The position numbers were made by a program, and so were the translations under genes. The notes beneath the pieces were generated by a model. It saw nothing but the letters and a program-made list of their open reading frames with translations, did not search any database and was not told the origin of the DNA. Of a stretch of DNA of 64,000 bases, positions 22,852 to 33,553 are shown in pieces. How positions within the stretch are numbered: the first letter of the stretch is position 1; each line of letters starts with the position of its first letter. Source of the DNA: Macrothele yani (taxonomy: Eukaryota > Arthropoda > Arachnida > Araneae > Macrothelidae); NCBI GenBank assembly GCA_039090855.1, contig CM076997.1, forward strand, positions 161,726,709 through 161,790,708. Reading direction: 5' to 3'.

Positions 22852-24055
22852 CACAGTCGAGTCACATTATTATGACCACCTCCTACTTTTGAAGTCAACA
22901 GCGCGTAGTCAATGAAAAAGGCACGTGTTCTGAGATCGCTTTGAGGGTATATAAGGTGTGCTGTTGGCATTCTAAAAACATATCACTAGTTGCTGTCATG
23001 GATAAAAGGAGCGATTTATCTGATTTACAAAAAGGGATGATCATCGGCTTTCGGACCAAGTGCGGCAGTATTTCTGAAACAGCGCAGTTTATGAACTGTT
23101 CGCGTCCTGCTGTGATTAAAGTGTATCGTCATTGGAAAAATAGCACCATTGCAAATAAGCGTCGTGGAAACGGCGGAGCACCACGTGCCATTGATGTGAG
23201 AGGTGAACGTCGGTTTCGATGGTGCGTGAGGTCCGATCGACACGCATTAGTAGTGAAACTCACTGGCCGAATGAACCAAGGGCTACCGGAGGTATGTCTA
23301 AATCGACAGTTCAGCGAACTCTGCTGCGTATGGAACCCCGATGCAGACGGATGGTTACTGCACGAAGGTGCATCGACAGAAAAGGCTTACATTTGCACGG
23401 CGGCATCGGAATTAGACCTCCACTGATTGGCGAAGGATTGCCTTCTCCGATGAATCGCGTTTTCTGCTTCATCGAACGGATAGACGTTGCCGTATAAGGA
23501 GAGAAACATTGGAAAACAAACGCTCTTCAACCATTGCTGGAAGAGCACAAGCTGGTGGGGTCAGCGTTATGGGCTGGCGAATGTTTTCGTGGCATTCTCT
23601 GGGTACACTCACACCTGTGGAAGGCACTATGGACCGAATTTGTTATGAATCCATTCTTGCAGACCACGTACATCCATACACACACATTGTCTTCTATGGG
23701 GAGGATGGAATCCTCCAGCATGACAATGAGACGTGTCACACAGCTAGAAATGTCCGAGAGCGGTTGGAAGAACACGATGAAGACTTTAAAGTCCTCCCCG
23801 GCCCCCTAATTCACCAGACGTAAACCCAATCGGGCATCTGTGGATCCATCTCGATCGTTTTGTTCGGTCTATGGATCCTCCACCACGCACCCTACAGCAG
23901 CTGTCAGACGCACTGCAGTCGATATGGCTCTACATACCTGTGAACAACTTCCAGCATCTTATTGAGTTACTCCCAGCCCGTATAGCTGCTGTCCGCCCTG
24001 CACACGGCGTTTACTCTGGATATTAGCAGGTGGTCACAATAATATGACTCGACAG
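22852..24055 (+). mobile_element. Tc1-type transposon, family F (complete ends)
   Basis: A 1204-bp element between TA dinucleotides (22850-22851 and 24056-24057). The left terminus is CACAGTCGAGTCACATTATT; the right on the reverse strand is CACTGTCGAGTCATATTATT, and both continue TGACCACC. The TTAT…GACCACC signature is shared by the elements at 47441, 63303 and (eroded) 5411, placing them in one group. Confidence 0.93.
22998..23970 (+). pseudogene. Tc1-type transposase, family F
   Basis: Starts MDKRSDLSDLQKGMIIGF, the helix-turn-helix domain, with SISETAQFMNCSRPAVIKV. A frameshift precedes the catalytic core: the first Asp is at 23449 (AFSDESRF) and the second at 23722 (LQHDNETCH), both in another frame from the N-terminus. 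The catalytic Glu codon is GGG at 23832 (PIGHLW, expected PIEHLW), and about five extra bases before it shift the frame again. HHAPYS… and LLPARIAAV follow as the C-terminus. With the Glu lost it cannot be active. Elements with the same ends are the likely relatives in this window. Confidence 0.88.
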
Positions 24056-24057
24056 TG

Positions 24058-24394
24058 TAATACCAGCTGGGGTCCACAAACCAACCAACTCTAATCGACT
24101 GCCATCCTTTTGGACTTATGGTACAATAGCATTCCACGGAATTGTAAATTACATTTTCAAACAAACGAGTTTTCCTTCCCGGGAATTTTTTTTTTTTTTT
24201 CAGTTTTAAAGATTTTCTGGTGAAGTTATTTTTTCCGCAGGATTTGTAGCTATATATGCTCATACCGGTACTTGAAAATTTTCATTTAGAGTACTGCACA
24301 CCTCTGAATCCTTATCAGTGAGCTCTTCATAAAACCAACTGAACGTCATAGTTGCGCACATAAGTGGGGGATGGCACGTGTCTGATTGCTATTC
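24058..24394. other. Intergenic
   Basis: Nothing recognised except a poly(T) run near 24187. Confidence 0.4.
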
Positions 24395-25245
24395 GGAGGT
24401 TCCTTATAATAACCAACTTCAGTATATTTCCAACAATGCTATGCGGGGGTTCCTCATAATAAACAATTTCAGTGTATTTCCAACATTGCTATTCGAGGGT
24501 TCCTCATAATAACCAACTTCAGTGTATTTCCAACAATGCTATTCGGGGTTCCTCATAATAACCAATTTCAGTGTATTTCCAACATTGCTATCGGGGGTTC
24601 CTCATAATAACCAACTTCAGTGTATTTCCAGCAATGCTCTCGGGGTTCCTCATAATAACCAACCGGGGGTTCCTCATAATAACCAACTTCAGTGTATTTC
24701 CAGCAATGCTCTCGGGGTTCCTCATAATAACCAACCGGGGGTTCCTCATAATAACCAACCGGGGGTTCCTCATAATAACCAACTTCAGTGTATTTCCAGC
24801 AATGCTCTCGGGGTTCCTCATAATAACCAACTTCAGGGTATTTCCAACATTGCTATCGGGGGTTCCTAATAATAACCAACTTCAGTGTATTTCCAACATT
24901 GCTACGGGGGTTCCTCATAATAATCAACTTCAGTGTATTTCCAACAACGCTATTTGGGGTTTCCTCATAATAACCAATTTCAGTGTATTTCCAACATTGC
25001 TATTCGGGGATTCCTCATAATAACCAACTTCAGTGTATTTCCAACAACACTATTCGGGGTTTCCTCATAATAACCAACTTCAGTGTATTTCCAACAATGC
25101 TCTTCGGGGTTCCTCATAATAACCAACTTCAGTGTATTTCAAACAACGCTATTCGGTGTTTCCTCATAATAACCAACTTCAGTGTATTTCCAACATTGCT
25201 ACGGGTGTTCCTCATAATAACCAATTTCAGTGTATTTCCAACAAT
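24395..25245. repeat. 49-bp minisatellite, about 19 repeats
   Basis: The unit holds GGGTTCCTCATAATAACCAA, then CTTCAGTGTATTTCC and AACAATGCTATTC. I count 19 TTCCTCATAATAA-type starts, from about 24398 to 25207, usually 48-50 bp apart. Three units near 24646-24790 are cut to ~24 bp (TTCCTCATAATAACCAACCG repeated), showing unequal exchange within the array. ORFs with repeating VPHNNQ are products of the repeat, not genes. Confidence 0.95.
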
Positions 25246-25337
25246 ACGACGATGTGGTTGAATGTAGTTTAATTCAAATGCTGCATATTATTACCATAGA
25301 GTTTCATCCCAATTAGAATAATGCAGAACTGTGTTAA

Positions 25338-25774
25338 GGTGGTTCCACCTAAAATCTCTGCCTCATGTTTCAAAGAGTAAAACTTCTGTACATATTTTCT
25401 TCGCTATTAATGTATTCCCAAGGACGAGAATTTGAACATCGATAAAACTAACTATTAGTTATAGCATGGGATACTTAATACTTGCTGAAACATAAGCATA
25501 ATTATATTTAAAACCAATCATTTTTCTTTCAGTAATGTTCAGGCCCGTTAATAGACGGCGCGACCTGTACATTGATGACGTCAGTAGACAAACAAATATT
25601 GGATTGCTTAATTATTGTTATGTTCTAGCAAGCATTAAGTATCCCATGATATAATTTAGATTTATTTTTATCGATGTGCAAATTTTAATCCTGGGAATAC
25701 AGTAATTGCGAAGAAAATATGTACGGAAGTTTTACCATTGGAAACATAAGGCAGAGATTTAAGGTGGAAGCACC
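25338..25774. mobile_element. Fold-back element flanked by TTAA
   Basis: 437 bp with arms of about 190 bp in inverted orientation. The left begins GGTGGTTCCACCTAAAATCT and the right ends with the near reverse complement AGATTTAAGGTGGAAGCACC. TTAA flanks both ends (25334-25337 and 25775-25778). TTAA duplication is the mark of piggyBac-type transposition, so a piggyBac-mobilised MITE is plausible. No ORF; the centre holds a GACGTCA box. Confidence 0.8.
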
Positions 25775-25779
25775 TTAAA

Positions 25780-26470
25780 TTTCCGTTTTAATGCTAAACC
25801 GGAAACACTGCAGAAGCCTCTACATCTTTTTTTAATGTATGATGCAAGTTTAACAGAAATACCAGATATTTAAGTACCTAGTAATGATTCACTGTAAAAC
25901 ATTTTAAGGAATTCACGAGCAATTTTCCGTGATTAACGAAGTAAACGAAGCGTATTTCTGATACAACCTTTCCCGTGAAAAAACAAACAAACCCAAATTT
26001 CATGGATTTTTCATACGCCAGGGAAATTCTAAATTTTGGGAGACATTTCCATAATTCTTTTTGTATAATAAATGAGAAGTTCTATTCTCACTCTTTCCGC
26101 ATCTATATGAAGGAGAATTTCCTGTAATACGAGTGATTCGCTTGGCCAACTATTAAATCATCTATTAAGCTTAGGTCAACTACTAAATCCTCTATCGGAA
26201 GACCTAATTTTAAAGTTCTATAGCGAGAACTAGTATTGTAGGTAGTATGTGGCATGGAAGTTTGGTTGTTGTGGCAACGGATATTTCTTTTCCTCTCCTT
26301 CATTTTTATTTCAATTATTGCATATTGTGTTACCGTAAAAACACGGGTACTTGTCATCTCGGCACGTGCTTCACACACTAGTATCACACATTTTTTAAGA
26401 GTGTATAAGTGATTGTATGATGTCTATGTACCAGTCTGTGGACTTTAATTCAAAAGGTACATATTATGGC
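25780..26470. other. Intergenic
   Basis: No gene recognised. Confidence 0.4.
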
Positions 26471-26650
26471 TATCAGAAGGCCAGTAGATCCCATTTCCCT
26501 CAATCTAGAGCCAATGTGGAATAAAAATTTGTAGGAACGGAAAACGAAATCGCGCTTCCTCGCTGCCTTGTTTTAACGGACTAAGGTACACTCACGGAAA
26601 ATATCGCTCCAAATTTGTCAACTGGACAAGTGCGTTACCTCTTCAGTACG
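26471..26650 (-). mobile_element. Decayed tRNA-like SINE, family 3
   Basis: Parallel to the better copy at 26763-26948: CCAGTAGATCCCATTTCC, CAATGTGG, a decayed tRNA-like segment, then CGGTACATC. It is recognised only by alignment to the neighbour. Confidence 0.5.
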
Positions 26651-26762
26651 GTACATCATTTATCTCCTTCTTAATTTGTTTTGTTTTGTTTTGAAGTAAA
26701 GAAGGAATTTTCATCAATTTCAATCGAAGAGTGGAACAAATATCACGCATTTTTCGAAGAAC

Positions 26763-26948
26763 CGAAGGACCAGTAGATCCATTTTCCACAACTGGACGCC
26801 AATGTGATAACACTTGTCGGTGACAGGGATCGAACCGAGCCTCTTCGTTCCGAAGCCAGGTGCTCTAACCGACTAAACTATACCGACGGAATGTATTTCT
26901 GCATATTTGTCGTCTTGACACGTGCTTCACCTTCGTAGTACGGCACAT
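26763..26948 (-). mobile_element. tRNA-Arg-like SINE, family 3
   Basis: On the minus strand, 26891-26821 reads as a tRNA-like head: GTCGGTA acceptor strand, TAGTTTAGTCGGTTAGAG (A-box region), an anticodon-loop-like CTTCGGA and B-box GGTTCGATCCC, with ACCGAC able to pair with the acceptor. The anticodon stem no longer pairs (CCTGG against ACGAA). The loop would give anticodon TCG (Arg). The body CACTTGTCGG…CAATGTG…GGATCTACTGG follows. The second copy beside it argues for a SINE rather than a tRNA gene. Confidence 0.6.
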
Positions 26949-28789
26949 ACTATAGAGTATTTTGACAGAAAATACGATGCAACGAGGGTGATATTATTTG
27001 CTTTTGCAGACGAACGTGATGTCACACGTGCTGGTTGATGCAGCAGGTATAGCCACGGAACAGGTTATACCTGCTGGGTATAAACGGAACGGGTTATGCC
27101 TTAAGAGGCTATCCATATTCATTTCATTTTCATAACCCAACTATAAAATTGTCATGTTTAATTACAGAACTATATATACCCAAAATAACTCCTAATTTTT
27201 ACTCTTTTATTACTTAGAAGTAACACAAACACTCTTAATAAATGACATTTAAAGAAAATAAGAAAATCGTTTTATCCTATTTTTTGGACTGACTGCTGGG
27301 TTATTATGTGAATCGCCACTTTACTGTAGAAACTTACGGTTTAAGAACAGCAACGCAAGTGCGGATTAAATGGAAATTATTTTTTCTGAATTTCACAGTT
27401 TAGGAAAATATGAGACTCCTCTGATTATACGAAGGAATGTTTAATTTTTCTCTTCACGGTCTGAGGATTATACTGCTCAAGATATTATACCAAGAACAAT
27501 ACTGTAGTTTGATTGCAGTCGATCATTAGGCCAACCCAAGTAATAATAAATTAAGGACTTCAATAGTTTTCATATTTAAAGTAATGCAAGCACTGACTGT
27601 TTGTTTTTATGATTTTTCAACCCCGTTTTTAATTTTAGTTTCACGCAATTACAACAGTTAATTATGTTTTTCTGTAGATTAACGTCTATGTACAAAACGA
27701 GTTTAATATTCTCTTACTGCAACTGCTTGAACGCAACACTAAGTAATATATTTTAATTCTTTAGCGATGGAATAATGCAACCTTAACATAAAATCTGCTG
27801 AGATACTATCTTTAGAGTTAAACCATTAGCATATATTTTCCTCCAACGAAAATACACACAAATTATGTCTCATTTGGTCATTTTTGTTCATTCTGAAATA
27901 GAATTTGCCTTTCCAACCATGACGCCGATTTTTCTTTTTCTGATTTTTTTTATCTCGTTACGAGCCTATTAAGAGGCCATTAATATTCATTTCATTTTCA
28001 TTATTATTAGCGAAACGTTTCAAGGTTAAAAAATCATCTCCATCTAACTCATTAAACCGCATTTTGTGATATCGGCAGTGACACCATATTGATTGAGGAG
28101 CCCCTCTCGCAGAGTGAGCCACACCTACTGATTATTAACGTGGAAGGCAACTATTTACGGAATAGTCTCTGTTTATATTTCTCTGGTAAATTACCATACA
28201 GACCATTTCATTATTAACTGATGATTTAACTCCCGCAAATCACCTTTCATTGAAAAAAATATATATGTGGAGTAAGGTGTGGAACACAATTCGTCTTCCG
28301 CCTCACAAGATAAGTTGCAGTTTATTTTCCTTAAACACCTTCCACGCACCATATTTCGTCATGCCATAATATCATTTTTATTATTTGAGAAGTTCCGATC
28401 ACGAACGTTTTGCGTTTTGGTGCCTGCAACATTCATTTTAATGTCGAATATCATGAAATCCATTGAATCAAGCAGCTCCCTGAATTCAGCATTTGAAATT
28501 CCACGGTTACATATACACTGCTGTCGGGTGCTGATTTTTCATCCAGGAAAATTTCATTTTCAATGAATTTTCAAATTTATGAAAAGAAATATCGAAATTC
28601 TATTATTACCTTTGGTGCTTACATATAGGCACACGGTCTATTTTTGCAACATGATACGATACGAATGTCATTATTGGCACAGAAACGCAGCATTTTTAAT
28701 CGCTGGAGATAATCTATATGTTGGCAGTCGACACTGAGACAAAGCATTGATTTGTTTCTAACGTCATGTTGTTGGGTAGCAGCACGTCA
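26949..28789. other. Intergenic, A+T-rich
   Basis: No gene recognised. A ~30-bp motif (TTAAGAGGC…ATATTCATTTCATTTTCAT) occurs at about 27100 and again at about 27967, which may mark the ends of an unknown element. A short inverted repeat (AGCAGGTATA/TATACCTGCT) lies at 27042-27081. Confidence 0.4.
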
Positions 28790-29004
28790 CTATAAAGCAT
28801 CCCGACATGCCCGATCTGTTAAGATCGGGAGACCTAGCTGGCCAATCCAAATGGGCAATCGTCATCTCTTGAAGATACTGTTCAAATAGAATTACTCGTT
28901 GGGGACGAACTTTGTTGTCTTGTTGGATAAGTGTATCTCCTATGACACCTGTTTAAAAGCAAACATAGAGGTCAGAACATCGTCCTTTCAGCGTCTAGCA
29001 TTTA

Positions 29005-29865
29005 TGTTTCTTCTTGGAAGCATATAGACGTCCGTGATTCCACCTAACTACAGATTCCATCCAAAAACAGCACACTACCACCACCATAAGCGCCCGTTTC
29101 ACGGGGCAAAGAGTTATGTTAGTGTGCCCCTCGTTCTTGGAAGCACATGGATTCCGGTGATTCCCCCTAACGAGCTGCCATCCAAAAACAACCCAATGCC
29201 CCCTCCATAAGTGTCCCTTTCACGGGTCAAAGAGTAATGATAATGTGTCCGTCGTTCTTAGACGTACATGAATTCCGGTGACTCCTCCTAACGAGATGCC
29301 ATCCAAAAACAACCCACTACCACCAACATAAGTGTCCATTTCACGGGTCAAAGAGGAATGATAGTGTGTCCCTTGTTATTGGAAGCACATGGATTCCAGT
29401 GATTCAACTAACGAGATGCCATCCAAAACCGGCTGACTACGATCACCATGAGTGATCCTTTCACGGGTCAAAAAGAAATGATAGTGTGTCCCTCGTTCTT
29501 GGAAGCACATGAATTCCGTTGACTGCACATAAGGAGATGCCATACACAAACAGCACACTACCACTACCATAACTGTACCTTTCACGTGTCAAAGACGAAT
29601 GATCGTGTGTCCCTCGCCTCCGGAAGCACATATATTTCAATGATTCCAACTATCGAGATGCCATCCACAAACAGCAAACTACGATCACCATAACTGATCC
29701 TTTCACGGGTCAAAGTGGAGTGACTTTGTGCCCCTCGTTCTTGGAAACTCATGGATTTCGGTGATTTCACCTAACAAGATGCCATTCAAAAACAGCACGC
29801 TACTATCACCATAGGTGTATCTTTCACGGGGCAAAGAGGAGTCATAGTGTGTCCTTCGTTCTCTG
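29005..29865 (-). repeat. Seven tandem 120-121-bp units derived from Tc1 coding sequence
   Basis: The TTTCACGGG marker recurs at 29098, 29218, 29339, 29459, 29580, 29701 and 29822. Each unit on the minus strand encodes a version of LTRERDTYGGGSVLF, then DGISLVGITGIHVLPR, the Tc1 segment between the first and second catalytic Asp. Because most units are 121 bp, the frame shifts from one unit to the next. Confidence 0.92.
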
Positions 29866-30109
29866 TACATCAAAGCGTGACTAGGATTATTTGCGAAGCA
29901 AATCTTGACTCTTCCGTGAAAAGTACTGACCTCCTTTGGTTTTCAGTCTTATTGACGTTACACCTTGCCCAATTCAAAAAACCCACTCTCTGACGAGGGG
30001 TGGTACCTCATTCGATAACCCGTCTGCGCACAGTGGAATCTGATATCTACATTCCTGTAATCTCAGCAATGGAAGGCCGCAGGTGTCGGGTAGACGTCCT
30101 GTTTCTCCG

Positions 30110-30169
30110 CAAAGATACAGTGTGGAACTACAATATCCATGGATATTGTAGTTCCACACTGTATCTTTG
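30110..30169. repeat. Perfect 60-bp palindrome without spacer
   Basis: Two 30-bp arms (left CAAAGATACAGTGTGGAACT…) meet at CCATGG (30137-30142) with no mismatch. It lies in the N-terminal part of the Tc1 remnant; the sequence beyond it does not continue the transposase clearly. A second small inverted set (TTTCATTTACCTCTC/GAGAGGTAGATGAAA) lies at 30255-30293. Confidence 0.95.
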
Positions 30170-30170
30170 G

Positions 30171-30457
30171 GAAGCAGACGGCGTATTTCGAAATTGGTTC
30201 TACAATCCGTGGATCACAGAAGGGCTCACTTCAGCCATCTTGCAAATTCTACCTGACTTTCATTTACCTCTCGTACGTGGAGAGGTAGATGAAAATCATA
30301 TGACTCATTAGAGGTAGATGAAAGTCAGAATTAATCTCGTAGGTTAATCATTTAACCGATGAACAGTAATGGAGAGCGGTCCGTCCTATCGTCCGATCGC
30401 TCCCCACATCAGTTCATCTGATAAATGATTCTCGCATCCATCACAACAAATCTGATA
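30171..30457. other. Intergenic with small inverted repeats
   Basis: Contains CTGACTTTCATTTACCTC with two nearby inverted partners ending GAGGTAGATGAAAGTCAG (to 30327). No gene. Confidence 0.5.
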
Positions 30458-31245
30458 CGAGGGTTGTACCGAAAGTGATGCAAAAGTTGGTATAACGTTT
30501 TTATTAACTAACAGAGATTGTTCAAATTGCAAATGTTGGTAGAGTAACTCTTCCTCATTATTAACCCTTCTTCGTTGCAATTTTGAAGGAGAGAAGGGGG
30601 AAGTCTGTTCTGATCTGAGGAAAGCGTTTAAAGCCAATGAAGACACTTTTTGTTTTCAATCTGGTGACAGGGGATGAAACATGGGCGCATCTTTACGATC
30701 CGGAAACGAAGAATCAATCCATGCAATGGAGTCACGCCTCTTCACCAAGGCTGAAGAAGTTCAAGAAAAACTCAGGAAGCTTAGAGAAGCAATAAGGAGG
30801 AAGCGACCGAACAAAAATCTGAAAGAGACCCACATTCACCCTTACAATGCGAGACCACACACATCTTGGTAACAAATCAGGCGATCAGAAAATTAGGCTG
30901 GACAGTGATCCACCATCTACTATACAGTCCAGGTCTGGCGCCCTTCGGTTTCCACCTTTTCGATCCAATGAATGACAGTCTCAGGGGACAAAGATTTGAT
31001 GACATAGGCGAGGTGAAAGTGGCTGTAAAGAAATAGGTACAACAGTCCACACCTGAATTTTTCCAAAGAGGATTCGAGAGTTGGGTTCAACGATAATGCA
31101 AATGCATCGCATGTGATGGAGACTATGTTGAGTAGAAACTTTGTACAGAGGAAGAGTTACTCTACTAAGATGTGCAATTTGAGAACCTCTGTCAGTAAAT
31201 AAAAAAGTTATGCCCAGTTTTGCTCCACTATTGGTACAACCCTCG
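30458..31245 (+). mobile_element. Internally deleted mariner element with dead transposase
   Basis: 788 bp between TA dinucleotides. The terminal inverted repeats are about 95 bp long and start CGAGGGTTGTACC at both ends. The interior retains part of a mariner transposase on the plus strand. VTGDETWAHLYDPETK (first catalytic Asp) is near 30665-30710, and a piece ending YNARPHTS near 30850 has the second Asp replaced by Tyr. HHLLYSPGLAPFGFHLF follows near 30910-30960, where the mariner SPDLAPSD motif has lost both Asp residues. The N-terminal domain is missing. The DD34D family normally has ~1.3-kb elements. Confidence 0.9.
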
Positions 31246-31247
31246 TA

Positions 31248-33337
31248 TTTCAGTATCCATTATTTGCACTCCGCAAACAATGAGCCGCACACCTCCCCAG
31301 CAGCCGCTTATATGATGCCGCTCATTTACTTAAACCAATGCCATTGCCACTGATTTTCATAATACTCTCCACTTGCGCATTACATTTCGCGTCATATATC
31401 TAAATTTCGTATCTTTTGAAATCTTCCTTCACAAAGAATCGCGATTTTTCTGTTTTTCGGTTAATTGATGGCAATCGTTGTAGTAAAGAAATACATTGTT
31501 TTATAAGGATACATTTCTGATAATTGTTTAAGAATGCGATAAGTTATTATAGACACAATTTTTGCATGTCCCTTGGAAACCTTCAACGCTACTCTTTGCG
31601 ATATATCGTTTGTTAATTACGTAGAATGCAGCTCCTCAGGTTTCAAATAATTCTTGTACCTTGTGTGTGTGTGTTTCGCAACTTTCTTTACCACACATGC
31701 ACACAAAAAGGATTATCTGTCGGGATTACAACGCCTTTATTCACTTCATCAGCGGGCACCAGTTTCATTTGCTCTCCTTTATTCCGATAAAAACCGTGCA
31801 TTGTCCAACGCCGGCTGTCCAAATGCCGTAGTGAATATCGTAAAGACGTCGACTCCCTCGCTAAAAGGAGAGTGGTGATTGCACTCGAAAGACATCGTCT
31901 AGTTTTGTAAGAGAATGGCAAGATGAGGCGGGTCAGGCAATTAAGAGCGGCTACACCCAACAAACATTTGCGGATGAAAGCAATTTGCTTCGAAAGGGAG
32001 TTGCAATCGACTGGAAAATTGAACCCAAGGCGCACTTCAACTTCTAATTAGCAGACCAAATGAAGAATTCTAATGATTCCTCATTACAGTTGGCATCTCT
32101 TATTCAGAATGGTCTAATACCACACCCAAAACATTTTATTATTCTTTGAATGAAATGTAAGAGGATATCAATGGCAGAAATATAAACAGAAGGACATGTA
32201 TTTTAATTTTTCGTTCTCAATTTGAAACTCCAAAAATTACAATTGAGAGGCAGACATTGATTGCGAGCTAAATATTATGTGTTTGTGTAACGCCCAAAAC
32301 TTTCCATCGTATGATGCACGTCTCTTGACAAACGTTAAGGAAACAAAAGGGATCTTAAGCCTCGCTCATTTTATTATAAAAAATTTAAATCTATACAGTT
32401 TGTGCTACAAAACAACTGATTAGGGAAGAAATCATGCCTTCACGCTATACAAACGGATTTATGAAATGCGCCATTAGGATGCAGATATTATGACTAATGC
32501 GCCCATACCTTTATTTATGCTTAGTACTTGGGTAAAGAAAAATAAATACATCGATTCTGTTGGTTGTGTGATAAATATGTGTAATATGAAAAACAGAATA
32601 TTTATCTGTCTACACTTTATCGTTGAGGCCTTTTGGAAGCTATTGGCGCAATGCTCCAATGACAGACTTAAAACTCCGGAAAAGAAGAAATATAACATGC
32701 ATGAACGAACTCGCCTTGAATAATGGTATCCTTTGATAAGAAAAAAACTATTTAATAAAATAACGCAATAGGAGCACTATACACAGAACATATTGAAGAT
32801 TCACTTTATAGCTTGCATTAATACATTGCAGCTATTGAAGAACAACTTCTACGTTCCGTTCCCACTTAACGTATGAGAGTTCACGTGATTTGCCACGTGC
32901 TTAATGCAACGAGAATTTTTAAACAATTCCTTCTCTTCCTCGCTTGTGCGGACTTTTACCCTTCGACTACTGTGAAGCGCCCCGAATGTTTCCTTGTGTT
33001 TCCAACAGATCCCGCATCAGTACTACCTAAATTTCTCACTCACTTAAACAGTAAAACATTGTTGCTTAGGCTAATTACATAAATAATTTTTTTAAACTTA
33101 TCATATTTAATTCTTCAGGGATTCGTTATTTTCAGTGAATCAAATTATCTAATCCTTTATAGAGCTATATATAATTAACCGTGACGCAAAATAGGTTGAC
33201 ATGTAGATATGCATGTTTATTTTCAAAAGTTTAGCCTGGTTACGTAAGTCGAAATATCCAGATTTCTGCCCCTGTTTTCCATATAAATCAGACATAATTG
33301 CACGAATTTGACAAAGCGTTGCAAACCAGAAAGTTCA
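31248..33337. other. Intergenic
   Basis: A short (TG)n run lies at about 31662. ORF-like stretches at 31700-32045 resemble nothing I can name. No gene called. Confidence 0.4.
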
Positions 33338-33553
33338 TTTTTTTATGATCGGTTTAACGGACCACCATGAGCTACTCAATGGGCTATAAGCAGTCGCCCG
33401 TCCCTAATTTAGGGCCACTGGTTCCAGGGAAGGAAGAAAGCCAGTGCCGTAAGACAGATACATCATCTATGCTTCACCGGGATTCGAAACCGGACTGAAC
33501 TCGGACGAATGATCAGCAGCCATCGCTCCACTCCGCGCCATTGGGGCGGCCCG
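33338..33553 (-). mobile_element. tRNA-derived SINE family 1
   Basis: Reverse-strand copy: a T run, GGTTTAACGGACCACCATG, AGGGCCACTGGTTCCAGGG, CCGGGATTCGAAACC (B-box complement) and GCGCCATTGGGGCGG (head). Full length. Confidence 0.9.

Larger units (their letters stand above)
28795..30170 (-). pseudogene. Tc1-type transposase with an internally amplified segment
   Basis: Read from the minus strand the order is as follows. The linker/second HTH is NRTSTRHLRPSIAEITG then ISDSTVRRRV (30110-30010). FLNWARCNVNKTENQRRSV and LFTEESRF (about 29960-29905) carry the first catalytic position, Asp changed to Glu. Then comes the region usually read RVYRRRGER…GGGSVMVWGGIS, here present seven times as 120-121-bp repeats (29865-29005). 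Next is LPRRNINARR and KDDVL (about 29005-28960), the normal continuation, then IQQDNKVRP (second Asp, about 28925) and LDWPARSPDLNRS (about 28830), where the Glu is lost. Flanking motifs occur once, so the array grew inside the coding sequence. Stops and frameshifts make it non-functional. Confidence 0.85.

Noticed and set aside
24522..25261. Long repetitive ORFs (VPHNNQLQCISSNAL type) as a repeat protein
   Set aside because: Open frames occur in several frames and both strands because the 49-bp unit lacks stops; no domain or start context supports translation.
26821..26891. Functional tRNA-Arg gene on the minus strand
   Set aside because: The anticodon stem does not pair (CCTGG against ACGAA), the T-stem is weak, and a second copy with the same body lies beside it. 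SINE head preferred.
29974..30311. Overlapping ORFs on both strands around 30140 sharing the same peptide start
   Set aside because: They arise from the perfect palindrome at 30110-30169, which gives the same reading on either strand.
31654..32035. Possible gene or retroelement fragment on either strand
   Set aside because: Several overlapping open stretches, but none shows a motif I can place; left as unassigned.
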